Of a DNA stretch of 64,000 nt, positions 12,901 to 27,900 are shown one piece after another. Source of the stretch: Ciona savignyi (lineage: Eukaryota > Chordata > Ascidiacea > Phlebobranchia > Cionidae); assembly GCA_000149265.1 (NCBI GenBank), contig CH003393.1, positions 411,513 through 475,512 of the forward strand, written 5' to 3'. A program made the translations under genes and the position numbers. Position 1 is the stretch's first letter. The number at the start of each line of letters is the position of its first letter. The notes under the pieces are model-generated. The model worked only from the letters and a program-made list of their open reading frames with translations, did no database searches and was not told where the DNA came from.

Positions 12901-15900
12901 TTAAAATATTATTTGTACTAATTTAATCAGAAAAAATAAATTGCATGTATGTAAAAATAAATTACATGTATGTACGATGAATTAGGTTAATTCAGAACGG
13001 GTTTTATTTTTAATTCTAAAAATTAAACTCATTTTGTTCCAATATAAACACTTAATTTTAAATTGCTACCATCGAAAATATATTTTGAATCACTTTCTTT
13101 TTAAATGGAATCAAATCTTAATACTGGAATGGTCATTCCAACGTACCGGTACATAATGTTTCAACTAACTTATCTTTTATCCGCACATTAATCCCATAAT
13201 CGGCACACATGCCTGCTACTGCTATTGATGGATTAGCATCATCACCAGCAGTTCAGCTGGGTTTAATTAAACCCCAAACCAAAACGGTTCAGCGGTTAAT
13301 ACCATCATCCTCAAGGCATTGCATGTAAAGTCTTTAATAATTGATGGTGCCTCGCTCGGCTGAATAGATTTATTAAGTTTTATGCAATTTTCCTTATGCT
13401 CTTACGTAGAAATTAATTGTATCACGGCGATAACTTAATTTGTTTAAATTTAGTACTCGCAAACTGTGTTTTGTGTAATGGATCATAAATTCTGTATATA
13501 TATATTTTAATACAGGAAAATTTCTTTAAAAGCTGTAGATTGGCTGTATATATACCAGTATAAGTGTTTTAAGAAGTTTAACACAACCTTGTAAGAATAT
13601 ATATATATAACAAACTGCATTGACAAAATGAAAAATTATTGTAATTATATGATATTAAATGTACACATAATAACCGGTTTAGGCATACTATTGTGGAAAT
13701 TGCCCATTTTGCCCAATTCTGGAATCATTATAATTTTGACTTCCCGATTCATTTTTGAAACCAAAGTTTAATCTTGTTTTGGCATTCCTAAAATAGTTAA
13801 GAAGCTCACAAAATATTGCACAAAGGATCTATTGTAGCATTGGCCGGTTACACTTTATAGGATGTGGAAATTTTTAAATTTACATTTTAGAATGTTTTAT
13901 ACCTATGAATTTCGTCGTTTTGGTAATAAAACTTGGTAAATTAGGGTTGCAATTCATGTAAATGTGCAACCAACCTCTTTTTATGGAATAAGATACAAAT
14001 CTTGGAATATTAAGTAGAAAAAAAGGTGCATTTTCTGAAAATTGTATGCAAAAGTGCAGACATTATAATAAAGCTTTTGCATCAATAGGAGTTTAATTTG
14101 AATCTTTAAAACATAGAAATTCTAAACACATGTCTTGTGGACAAAAAAAACTCCCAAATAATAACAAGCTATGTTTACGTAAAACCCACGTGTCTTAGCC
14201 CTATGTGGTACTGAAAAGTACACACTGCCATCAAATTTCTTTTTATCTCTCAAAACGCTTTATTCAACGGAAGTTTTCCATGTGTTCGTTGTCATATTTC
14301 CGCACATATGCTGCGTAGTGAGTACGAAGGCTTTATGCCCCGTTATCGATTTGCTGGACTGTATAGAATCTTGCGGTACAATTTCAAGTATCGTGCAGAA
14401 TCCATGGAATTGTTGTGGTTAGTGGGGCGCTATGAGCAAATTATTTCAAAGGGTTAATGGCTACCAAACCACAACGGGTAATTTCCACCGTATTCATCAA
14501 AACAATACCAAATCTTAAGTGTAATATTACAAAAATGCAATTCCTGCAATGCTGTATGCACAAATACACTAATAACATAAGCGGGTAGTTACATAATCCA
14601 TATCCCATTAAGTGCATAAGCATAGGATTGCGTTAACTTTACACAACATGTAAGGGTATTATTTTACAGAGTTTTATTAAATGCGTCAAATCAATTTCTG
14701 CTTCTGTTTTTCGAAATGTTTAATATATTTTAAATATTTTGTGGTGATCTAATGGAATAATTCTTTTAAAGCACCATTTTTAATGCTCAATGGAAATCTA
14801 CATAAATCCAGTTTAATGTGTGATACCATTAACATTTTGTCATATTCAAATTATCTCAGTCCAGACTACTTTCAACCAGTATGATACTGTTATTCCTATG
14901 TATGGGGCATGTGTGTATATTCCTGTGTGACGTTAAATAATATCCATTGGATATAATCCTCAGTTTGTTGTTGATTAAGACCTTGTCTTGTGATACTTTG
15001 TTTATATTTGACCCCACAATTTACGTCACCAGCTCACACAAAAAGCACTCAAGAGTGACTTCTATTATTCCCCTTCTATTCCCTTACTATTGGGCCACAA
15101 TGGTCATTATTCTCACACTAGAATGACGTAAACAAGCTTGGGAGAAAAGCACTTTTCCGGTTAGTAGGGTTACCAGAGTGCAGGTCTTGTTTTGAACAGA
15201 CTGGCTGCTATACTACAGCCCGTATAACCTATATTTGGAGTCATAATATTTGGATTAGCTGTTTTACTGCTCTATATTACAAACTTTTACTCAAAAAAAC
15301 TTATTAATAGATGTATTTTTGAAAATCTTTAATATTTTTGTTTGACTATTTAGTTTTGTTTAAAAGGATGTAAATATATTTGTATATATGGGACATTTAA
15401 TATCAAAGGAACATGACCCTCGGACCTTATATTGTTTGTTTTTTATAAAATTTTGCACAATAATAAGTTAACAAGAAAAAATACTAATTGTAAATATTAG
15501 TGAAAATCTGTTTCATAGTAATAGTACATATTACATTGTGTCTTAAATTTTACTCCTTCCAGTAAAGATACAATTTCAACCAAGCGAATTTGAAATTTCC
15601 GTTTCCATAGAAAGCGTGACAACCCACGTCATTGGCGTGACCGTGACGTTTTTTAGGGGAATTCCCTTGACCTAGTTTCCTGGCGGAATTTTCGAGATAA
15701 ACAGCCTACGTGATCTCACAAGGGTGATTCATACACGTGGCTGTTTGATAGCGGGAATTGTTTAATCTTCTAAAATCCACTGCCGTGAAGGTTTTTTCTT
15801 ATTAATCATCATCATAAACAATCAAATGAAAATCTATCAATTTTAAATTAATTTCTTTTTAAAAATGTATGAAGTGGAAAATTACTGACAATGGAAAAAA

Positions 15901-18900
15901 TAAAATTTTACAAATTTTTGAAAGAGTATTTGCATTCTTATTATCTGAAGGTTTTTCTTCTTAATCATCATCATAAACAATCAAACGAAAATCTATCAAT
16001 TTCAAATTAAAAAAAATGTATGAATAAAGTGGAAAATTACTGAAAATGGTAAAAATGTAGTCAATTTTTAAAAATGTTAGTTGCATTATTTTTATATGAA
16101 GGTTTTTCTTATTAATCATCATCATAAACAATCAAATGAAAATCTATCAATTTGAAATTAATCTCTTTTTAAAAATGTATGAAGTGGAAAATTACTGAGA
16201 ATGAAAAAAATAGAATTTTACAAATTTTTGAAAAAGTATTTGCATTATTTTTGTCTAAAGTTTTTTGTTTGTCAAATCAAATGTAAATCTATCAAATAAA
16301 CAATTATATATTATCAATCATAAACAATCAAATCGAAAATTTAATATTTTAAAATTATTTTTTATGAAAAATATATAAATGAAGTGTAAAATTACTAAAA
16401 AGAGTGAAAATGTAATTGTACATTGTTTTGAACTATTTATAGTTGTAAATCAATCACAAGTATTTGCAAAGATATGCTGCAATATTTTTACCTGAACCAA
16501 GTATCTATTTGGCACAATCGCTTCTTTAATTCAAATAGTGATAAACAAAATGTAAATATTAATCAGGTTAAAATGAATGAGTCATAACTTGTAAAACCAA
16601 CAAATCGGTAAATAATTAACTAATAAAATTAACTATGCAAAAAAGTTGTTTTTTCTTATATACTGACAGTAAATATATAAATTATATATAAATAGATTAT
16701 TTTTGCTGTAAAAAATTACTTAGCTGAAAATTGGTAAAATTTGAATGTAACTAAATTAAGTAATTTGTAATTAAACGTGTTCAAATTACAGTAGATTCCC
16801 AGAACCTAGAAATCATTTCAATCGCCTATTTTTGATATTTTGAACAAAGTCAGCCTTTAGGCTAAATGCGTCGAGCACAATTATACCTTGTACATTTAAT
16901 TATATGCTCCGACCAGTCTACACAGCTGTAATTACCTCTTGACCGGGGCAATACCATGTCATCTCTTAAATTTGGAATCGAATTTTAATTCCTTCGCTGA
17001 AAAAAGTTTATTTTGACGCACTTAAGCGCCCGCCGTCGCCCTGTCAATAATTGTCGGTGGTTTTATTTCCTTTGATTATTAGAAACGTTATGTATCGGTT
17101 AGCAATACTAAAAGCCCTAAATATCTAAATATTGCTGAAACTTATACCGATCATGAACCTCCGTTAACGTTTATGTACTTAAAACTATAAAAATTTATGC
17201 TAAACATTAACCTATTTTCATGTTTGTGAATTTAAAAATATAGAAATTATACTAATTCTTAGAAAACCTTCAAAAGTCAAAATATCGAAAAATGAATTTT
17301 TTGCACATTCGCCCGCCTAAATATGCATAATTTAAGGTTGAAACCACAAAAATGAGTGTCATTAAAAAGATACTAACCCACCCTAAAGATTGTGGATTTA
17401 AATCTGAAAATCCTAGAATTTGTACTAATTCTTAACAAACCCTAACATGTAACATCATTTTGGTTATAATGTCATAAACAGAAATTTTTGTGCACAATTA
17501 CTAACTCATATTAACAATTTTGAGGTTTAAACTAAACGAATGTGGAAAATGTCATTAATTACAAAGATATTACCCACCTTACTTAAAATTATTAAAACAT
17601 TAACCAACCTTACCAGGGTTTGAAAAGGTATTTAGCAATCTCCTTAATTAATTTCCAAAGTTATTTAATTTCGGCCAATTAGTATAACCTTTGTTCAAAT
17701 CTAAATATCAACCACAACTGTTAATGGTTTGGTTATTGCATCACAATGGTGTATGTCGCACAATGGAATTCCCAATACGCAATGTGATGTTTACAACAGG
17801 AGTAGTTTTCCTCTGGGGATTTACACTCCTGTGTTACACAGTCTCTAAACATTCAAGGACATTTAATCCAATAGAAACACTTATATTGGTAGATGCAAAT
17901 TCAATTAATGTTTTTTTAATCATTAATGTTTAATAGGATACAGCCAGCTTAAGTTTATGATGGAAAGTACCTACTTGTTTGGACTATGCAAGTGCGTAGT
18001 GATGTGTTTTCTGAATCAGTTTGGTTTCTGGAACTATTTCTGAATCAATAATTTTGGATCTAGAATTTCAAACCGCTCGGAAAAAACAACTTTAGGAGCA
18101 AACAAAAAGCATTTTCCTTTTTCATTTATTAAAAAACTAAAATTATTATTTTTTTTAGGTTATTTTTGTTGCCATGATGATAACATGAAGCAGGATTTTT
18201 GATAAAAATTTAAAAAAACAAAATTTTACCTGTTTCCAATATTGCATTAATATTAAATAAATAAAACTCATTTTGTTTCACTAATGAGCACTTAATTTCA
18301 AATTGCCAGTATCAAAAAATAATTAAGAGTTATTCACATGTAAATTCTTATTTAAACCTTGATACTAAAATTGACATTCCTATTTGAGCCTAAATACTAA
18401 CAGTGGTTTACTGATCATAAATTTTGGTTATAACCGTTTCTGGGTAATTAGGCATCCGGTTATTGTCTACATTGCAGTAAATACTTTCAATTAGTCGTGG
18501 CATTGTGAACAAGGACAATGGATAATAACTTGCAACGATTGTATTTGCCTAAACCTCCCTATTATTTATCATACAGCCCTGGTGATATTTCCAATACGGT
18601 ATTATAAACATAATCACGATTAAAACAACCAGCGCCAATTCATGTATTAAACTTCACGTCAGGGTCTGATAAAGTCGGGAATCCGGGAACGCGGTTTCCT
18701 GTACGGCCGATCGGTCCGCCATACAGCTTTGATTCGAAAAGTTTTCATTTATTTTGTAAAGTTCATGTTTTCTATTTATCCACCGTTTCAACACATACTA
18801 CTGACCTTCGCTACACTGATAAAAACATAAACTTGATTGCAAATAAAATGCCAATGCTCACACATTAAATTTATATTTCTTCTATATTAATATTTTGAAC

Positions 18901-21900
18901 TTATGCCGTCATTATCCATACACGGGTCTGGCTGTATGCTTGATTGCAATTACTAAGTAAAATATCTCAAATGTCTAAAATTTTTTGTCAAAATTTTCAA
19001 ATAACAGTGTCATCAACAATGTATACAAAATTGTTGACAAATGAAAAAAACTATGATGCAATCAAAATTTCGGAAGATAACCTTAGTTGAATAAATTTGT
19101 GTGAAATCTGAGTCCGCTCGCACAGTTGCTTTTGCTAGAAGTCAGTGCATACTTTATTACAAATAAAAAATAAAATTCTTAATTCACCATCCTTATCTTT
19201 GTGTCAAACAAATATTTATTTTTTTGGTAACAATTATGGAAAACTCTATTTTTCATACTCATGACTTGAGTCTGCGAATATTTAGGTCAGTTTGGAAAGA
19301 GTCCATGGGTTAAAAAGATTGAGAACCACTGGTTTAAGATAAGCAACCACATGTAAACAGAATGTTCATGTTAGTACTTAACTTGCTTCCGCAGCCATGC
19401 TATACCTCCTGTTATGTACAGCCATGGAAGTAACAACCTGCTAAAAGCATGTCTGTGTGGGTATTATGATCAATTTTAGGAAGTGCTTAAAAAAAAAAAA
19501 AAATACTAGTAGATGTGGACACTTATGGTCAAATGTGGTCAATTATCCAAAAAAATGAAAAAAAACATGTTAAATTGTCTATTTCTAAAAAAAACAAAAT
19601 TTGATCCAAAATAGCCATGATATAGCAAACTTTGTGTTTTTTTGAAAGATGCATAGCCTATGGTATAACGATTTCCTTTTTCAGCTTAGTTATTTTGGGT
19701 TCAACACATTTTGTCCGTTTTACCCAGCAGTGATTTTAGGTTTAACATATTTTGTCCATTTTAATTGTAATATTATTTCACATTACGGGGTGATATTGGC
19801 AGTTCTATCACTAACTTCAAAAATGTGTATAGTTTTAGGATTGAACTCTCCTTTTAACAGGTTTCAATCATATTTAAACTTTCTCTAACCTTGAAGCATT
19901 AAAGCACAGTGAATTCATTGTCATCTCTGTATTTGACTAAGCCTGGCATAGCTACTATTTATAACTTTGTTGACTTTTGGTATTTGCACTTCTGATGCTG
20001 GCTCTTGCACCATCGAAATTGCTACGGGTGTTTAACATTGCACAGCCTCTCTTTTCTCTTGCTCAAGTTAAGACGAAAGTTTTATATTTTTACTAACAGG
20101 CATAAACTAAACGCACATTACTACATAATGGACAGCAAACGCATTTACATTACAAAGCCTGCAGTCTTAAAACTTTAAATGTATATTCGTCTTTCATACT
20201 AATCAGTAATCACACTTAAAACCAATTTCAAGGTTAATATTTTTGCTAATAATCCTAAACTAAACATACATTAGTACATAATGAACGGCAAACCCAATTT
20301 AAATTGGACGCCTACAGTCTTATCTTAAACCTTTAAATGTATAAGATATTTCTTTTTTCGCAAATATATGTTTTAAACTCTATACATTTAACCCAAATTT
20401 ATTAAATCTTGTTTTCTTTCCTGAATATACTTATCACAACTTTAGATCAATTTCACTAAAAGTTTATATTTTTGCTAATATCTAATATGTTTAAACATAT
20501 CTAATATGTTCAAAGCATAATAAAAACTTTAAAGATATCTAATATTTTCCAACTTTTTTCACAAAAAAACCCTGTATACAACATTTAATCGCAATTTCTC
20601 AATTCTTGTTTTCTTCCCAAAATATTTACAAAAACGTATTTAATATTTTCCTAATATATTTTAACTTTTTCACAAAAAAACTTTCTTTACAACATTTAAC
20701 CCCAATTTCTTAATTCTTGTTTTTTTCCAGAACTCCATTCGGCACAACTTGTCACTCCACAGCAAGTTCAAGCGGATTCAGAACGAGGGGACGGGTAAGT
20801 CGTCCTGGTGGGTGATAAACCATGACGCGAAACCGGGGAAGTCCCCACGACGCAGGGCCACCAGTATGGAGACGACGAACGGAAAGTACAACCGGTCAAG
20901 AAATAAAGCTGTTGCCAAACAGAAGGTATTTTTGCCATGGATTTGAAGTTTTCAAGAAAAATTTATAAATTTTGTTTTGTTAGAATTTTTATCATAAATA
21001 ATGAAAAACAAAAGTATAAAATTGATTTCATGGATTTGATCTCTTCTAGATTTTTTTAGTAAAAATTTATTAATTTTGTTTTGTCGTTTCAGATAAAATT
21101 TTAGACTTGTGTTTTGTAAAAATCTTTGATTTTTCTTTTGGTTTAATTCTTTAAATTTCATTTTTGTTAAAATTTTTGAATTTTTTGAGAAAAGTTTTGA
21201 AAGACAAAACAAACCACATTTAATTTTTTTGCAAGTCACACATACACCTTAAGATTTACGGGGAAAAATCCACAAATGCAGATATCAAAGTTGCATTTAT
21301 GGACCTTATAAACCATAATGCAGCCGTCAATATTGTTTGCTATTCAAAGTTCTTAAATTTAAAGGAATGTCTTTAATTGATTCAGTTTAAATTTCTAGTA
21401 AATGGATCATTTTGAATTTAAGAATTTTGGACATGAATCAAACATAGGCCCCTACCTTATTACCACTCCAGTATTTATCTTGTAGCACTGAACCCCCCGA
21501 TAACCAAATGCACCCTCAGGCCGAGTTATTAAAGAAGCAGAAATCGCTGAACAAGCAGAACTCACCCACGTGGGCACGAAGCCCCACTGGCCCCGACAGT
21601 CAGGACTTCGATCACCCCATTAACAAATCCTTGCTGGGAGACTTCAGGTGGGGGTATAAGTCCATTCGGGTTAGAGACTTGTCATGGGTTTTGGGAAATT
21701 TTTCTTTTTTTTAAACCCATTGGGACCTTTTCGTGGACCTTAAAAAAGAAAAAAAATGTTAAACCAATTTTTTTAAGTCGGGTCCTTTTCAAAGACTTGT
21801 GGTTTTTTGGGGTATTTTTCTTTTTTTAGGTCCATTGGGGACTTTAGATGACTGTTGACAGGGTTTTCTACGATCTGCAGTAGCCCTATTTTTTATACCT

Positions 21901-24900
21901 CATGATATCTGTAAAAATCTCTGTCTGTGTGGTACTAAAGATTTAGAACCGAGATCGTGGCCCAGCAGTTGTGTCTTTTTCGTTACCATTACACCTTTCT
22001 NNNNNNNNNNNNNNNNNNNNNNNNNNNNNNNNNNNNNNNNNNNNNNNNNNNNNNNNNNNNNNNNNNNNNNNNNNNNNNNNNNNNNNNNNNNNNNNNNNNN
22101 NNNNNNNNNNNNNNNNNNNNNNNNNNNNNNNNNNNNNNNNNNNNNNNNNNNNNNNNNNNNNNNNNNNNNNNNNNNNNNNNNNNNNNNNNNNNNNNNNNNN
22201 NNNNNNNNNNNNNNNNNNNNNNNNNNNNNNNNNNNNNNCTTGTGACGTCACCTTAATCCAGAATCATCATAATTATATCTGGCTTAGAAATTTACCTTTT
22301 CTTTCTAAATTTCTAACATCCTCCTCCTAAATCCCTGCAGACCCCGCGCAAGCTCAAACGCGAGCAGCATAGGGGGCCGGACTTCTCCGAGAAGAGGGTT
22401 TCTTACTGAAGATCTCGAGGACGACGGCCCTCCCCCCCTCTCCCCCAATTCATATACAGCACAAAGTGGGTTTGCATTACGAATGGCGATATTTTTGCAT
22501 TACTTCTGCATTTATGGTGATCTTTTTGCATTACTTTTGCATTTATGGCGATCTTTTTAAATCGAAAGGCACAGTAGTATAAAAAATGAAGACGGTATTA
22601 GGAATTTTTTAATTGTGCGATATTTTTACTAAAAATGCTTTCAGAAAAGTTTTATGGTATGTCAGGCGATCTTTTTTGCATTACTTTTGCATTTATGGCG
22701 ATCTTTTTAAATCGAAAGGCACAGTGGTATAAAAAATGAAGACAGTATTAGGAATTTTTAAATTGTGCGATATTTTTACTAAAAATGCTTTCAAAAAAGG
22801 TAAATGGTATGGTATTTATATGAGCATGATTTTAGAAAGGGTAAACAATCGGATATTTATACCAAGTGCTGGTAAAATGATTCTACACAGACGTAATGGG
22901 GTGGTGGGTTATAGTTACCAGTAAAAAAATGAGAAAAAACAGTAACCATTCTTGTACCAAACCAGACAAACAGCAATTACTGTGAAAACCTTTCCCAGAC
23001 TCCGTAACCAATAGTCATTGTTATATTACATGGTTGATAGAATAACCAACTTTTTTCCTGTTAAATAACCGTTATCCAAAAACAAAAATAGCTATAACAG
23101 CACTTATCAAGATATCAAAGGACAAAAACTGACAGAAAACTTTAAATGGCACTTTTTTTTATTAATTTCTAAAATACGCTAATTAATGTTCTTAGTAATA
23201 AAGCCACAGATTTACAAAATAAGTAACCATGGAGTTTACACACAGATTCAATCAATGAACTATTTTCGGGACGCAGCGATTCTTTCAGCATTGTGGATGG
23301 GCTGGACCTAAACAGCCCGGCAGGCTCTCTTCAGAACGATCTGTTAGAGAGTATTGCAGGTCAGGTCAATGCTAATCAAATGTTCTTCTATTGGGTTAGC
23401 GCCATGTACCGTATGCACTGTGTTAATGCAATGGGTACCTAATCCCTATGACATGGATACATGTACAGTTGGCTTAAATTCAATGTATTTTCATGCTATA
23501 AGAATAGTGACTGGGTTTTCTGTATGGTTAACATAGTAACGTCTGCCCATAAATTTTGAACTGCCATCTTGCACATGTATTATAGAATATTACCGCAATA
23601 GTAGTTTTTATTGTTGTTGTACACCCCCAAAAAATGATGTCTATCTAAAATATTGGGCTATATATATATTTATTTAAAAATTTATTACAAACCATAGGAG
23701 TATTAGGTTTTAATTATACTTAGCCCCCCAGAATATTTGGCCTGATAATAAATAGAATATATTCCTAATAAATAGAATATAACCTTAAAATATATATATG
23801 CATTTTACTGTAAAACACAATCATAACATAAGTGTCCCTTAACTCCTATGCTTGAGTTAAGCAATGTTGAATGTTGGGCCTATGATGTATATTATATAAA
23901 AAGCAGCATAATTAGTTGTTTATTTTATATATGGACCAAATAATCACAGATTTTTTTTTATTATACGTATGCGTCGAATAATTACAAATTTAGTTGTTTC
24001 TTATATATATTTAAGCCAAATAATCACTAATATAGTTATTTCTTGTACATATACCCTTCCACTATTACAAATGCCGTTTTTATCCATGCCTTGTATAATT
24101 ACACTCTGAACTCTGTATTCACACATACTGGTTACCAGGTATGGACATGATGAACTCAACCTCACCCAAACCAAGTGAACGTAACAACACAAGTATTTAT
24201 CTAAACCCAACCACCAACCAGGTAGATGATATTCTTTTCCTTTTGGCTTGCATATTACATAGAACAGTGCTCCTCAACCCTAGTCCAGCTTTTATACGTG
24301 GTTTAATCCCAGAGAGTGCACACCGCAAGTCTCCTTCAACCTTCAGCTTGTTTCTAAACTTGGTTTTGATGGCAACTAGTGTAGAAAATGATATCAACTA
24401 GTGACCTAATGTACTTAAGATCTAGAAAACCAAAAAACATGTGCAGCAAAAGTTTAGTTTTGTTTGCAAAGTTCGGATTCTCAAAATTAATAAAAAAATG
24501 TGTTGTAAATTTATTAAGGCTTGCACCCCCCTAAAAAATTCTGTCTTTCCCCCTGGAAAGGTAAGAACCAAGAACGATGTTAGAATCCAGACTTACTGGT
24601 GCAGTAAGGGGCATCCTCACTGTATGTTTTAACCTTAATGTGAGCCATTGTCAATCATGAGAACCGATATTTGTCTTGCCCAAGGACACAACCAATCAGA
24701 AAGTGGTCTGGGTGAAGCTCGAACCAAGCACCTGTCCGGTCATAACCCTAATTCTTATCCCCAAGACCACATTCCCATAGTGTAATACTCAGTTTATTAT
24801 CCCAAATCAAATATGTTTGATAAATTTTTAAAAAATCTTGCATCGTTTTTATTAAATAAGTGGTTCGATTTCGGGGGTAATCTGAGAAAAATGTTCGTCA

Positions 24901-27900
24901 GATTTTTGACTAACATTTTTATGAAACTTGGTGGGATAATGGTTTCTCTAAGAATAACTATGGATACAAATTTTGGAGCATGAGGTGTATATTCTAACTC
25001 TTTTATATACCTTTTCTATAGGAAGCATATGGATCTTCAGGTTTATTTACACAGCCGATGAAAAGTCTTCTATCAAGCCCACCTCAGGTAAAATTGTTTT
25101 TCACATAATTTCCAATGCGCTGTTAGGTTACTTATGTGAAAATATGCATAAAATGAAAAATATGCATAATATGTTTTATTCCTGTGAATGGAAAGAGAGT
25201 TTTCAAAGAGTAATTGTTATCACCTCTGCGATAGTTACACTACCCCCAAATTGGCAAGAAAACGTATTAAATGCGCCTATAATTGTCACCTTACATTGTG
25301 CCAACCGTCAAGTTACCAAATCTATTGTGATGCGTTGTATATGATCGAGATACCCTTTTAGCAGTACAGTCCATTAAGACAGGGTTAATTTTGCACCTCT
25401 GGCGCCCATAATTTTTCACCTGCAGTTAAACTCTAGGATACCTTGCCAGCATGTAGCCTGTAATGCAGGCATGGGCAACATATGGCCTGCGAGCCCGGTC
25501 TGGCCCATGAAGGGATTTTGACCGGCCTGCAGACTGTATCTAAACATACCCTGTAATGTGGACTGTATCTAACCAAACCCTGTAATTAAGATAATGAATA
25601 CTATTCCTGTAATAATCCGGCCCACCAAGTACTTCATTTTCCCACATCTGGCCCTCTGACTAGAGAAGTTGCCCACCACTGCTGTAATGTGTGCAATCTC
25701 AACATTCATTCTACGCATTGTATTCCAGCAGATGGGGGGTACAAATGGAGCAACCCAAAGTCGAGTTGTCGTTTCAAGTCCAAACTTGGCTTCACTACTT
25801 CAACAAGGAAGCAATAAGGTTGGAAATTTTTTTTTAATATGGCCGAAAATTTCGAAAATTTATGGTCTCGTCACTAAATCTGGTTGTATTTGTGTTACAG
25901 CGCTAAGTTATTAGTTTGTTGAAACTTAAAGTCGAAATTTATTGTAGGTCCGACTTAGTCTTTTGTCAAGGGTACAAACGTGAATAATTTTGATACAGTA
26001 GGTTTGGTTTCCAGTTTAAATCACAGGGTTAAATAGCAGAATTATAGGTCTTATTATATAGAACGGAATAATAATACCCACTTCATTTGTTTCAAAAATT
26101 ATTTCATTACAGGGGTACAATTAGAAAAAACTAAATTTATCTAAAAATCAATATATGTATATATATATAATAGTTCCCTTAACAATTCAGACATACAAAT
26201 GTTCTACAGGATATCCATGTATTTTTATTCATCAGGTGAAATATTGATGGGTTATAAATATGACCATTTGTGTGTAGAAATCAAAGTATCAGTCGCGTAA
26301 CCATTCTGCCATTCGACCGCACTTGATGGTGTGGTGTGATGTCATATTACTTCTTCAGTACGATGTTTTCGTTCGTTTGCATAGTTATTTTGGTTAATGT
26401 TGTTGATTATTATTCAACTGTGCAGTTGAGGATTCAAATAATTACCCCGTGGTCCCTGCAATTTCTAGAAGGGTGATTTAAGGAAGGGTGGTAAAAGAAG
26501 GGTAAAACGAATTAACTAGAAGGGCGGCATTAGGAATTAACTAAAAAAATGCAACAATTTAGGATTTACCAATGAAAATCTACAATCCTATATTGTATAC
26601 ATATTAACATAGGTGTAAATCTAGGAGCGCCAGGGGTGCAAACTACACCCTTCTTTTATAATTGTACTCCTGTGATGTAATTACTTTTAAAACAAATGAA
26701 GTGGCTGTTATTGTTCTGTTCCATATAATGTGAACAATAATTCTGCTGAAATACCTTAACCTGGTGATTTAAACTGAAAATCAACCAACCTCTGTGCTTT
26801 ATCAAAATGATTCACTTTAGTATTCTTGACAAAAGACAAGTCCAGTCTGCAATAAATTTCAACTTTATTTGAGCTTAAACAAAGTAATAACTTAACAAAT
26901 AAAAAAACAACACAAAAACACTTACAAAACTAAGTAATTTAGTAATACACAAAAGAAACATAAACTGTTAAAAATATAAGTAAAGGAAACTATAAAGTAA
27001 CAAAACTGAATTTCACAACTGGTTATAATCAAACAAATAAACTGAAGAATACATGCAAATTGATTAAACCACGCTGGTGAAAAAGGCGCTAAAAACAAAA
27101 AATCTGAAAATCATGTGCTAGAAATAAAAATTCTAAAAAGTTATGCACTAAAAATAAAAATTCTGAAAAAGTATGCACTAAAAACAAAAATTTAAAAAAA
27201 TTATGCACGAAAAACAAAATTCTATTTCATAGTCCTAATACAACGATTCCATCAACAGGGTATCACAGCCAAGAGTCGTGCGCTTCCTCAGACGAGTGAC
27301 ATGTTGCCGCCGGTGCCACGCGTTCGCTCCAACACCATGCCACGGTTACAACCCCAACCGAAGTACAACATGAATAGGCAACCGGTAAGTTGTTTGTAGG
27401 TTCTTGTCAAGGTGCAAAAAAAAGCATCCGGTGCAAAGTCAGGGGTGAAATGTGGGTAATGTAACCATCGGTAAAATTGGAACATCTACACTGCACAGCA
27501 TGTTGTAAACATAAGGGCTATATTAAAGTTGCTTTGGGTTAAAGTATTAACCCCTTGCAGAAAACATTGTAAACTGTATCCTAACTTCGCCACTGTACCA
27601 TACATCATAGCAAACCCATCCATAATATCATCTGACCCCAACTAACCCCAGTTTACCCCAGTTTACCTCAGTTTAACCCCAATTTACCCCAGTTGAACCC
27701 CAATTTACCTCAGTTTAGCCCCAATTTACCCCAGTTTAACCCCAATTAACCCCTTTCAACAGAGTGGGGAAAGCCTGATGCCGGAACCAATTTTGTTTCC
27801 AAATTTCCGGGAAGTTCAATCCTTGTCCACTTCTCCACAAAACGTGTATATGCAATCTATGGTGAGTTATGGTGTTCTCTACCATCTATGGTGTTTTTGT

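Larger units (their letters stand above)
9987..20730 (+). other. FoxO intron 1 (10.7 kb) inside the forkhead domain
   Basis: This intron separates SAGWK from NSIRHNLS. It holds the two candidate regulatory islands, an hAT-like element (11433), tandem repeats at 12060, 15783, 20083 and 20450, and a GC-richer patch at 18650-18725. No second gene was recognised inside it. Confidence 0.85.

Noticed and set aside
21943-22330. ORFs of about 100-119 codons across the N run
   Set aside because: They exist only because the assembly gap is read as open sequence.
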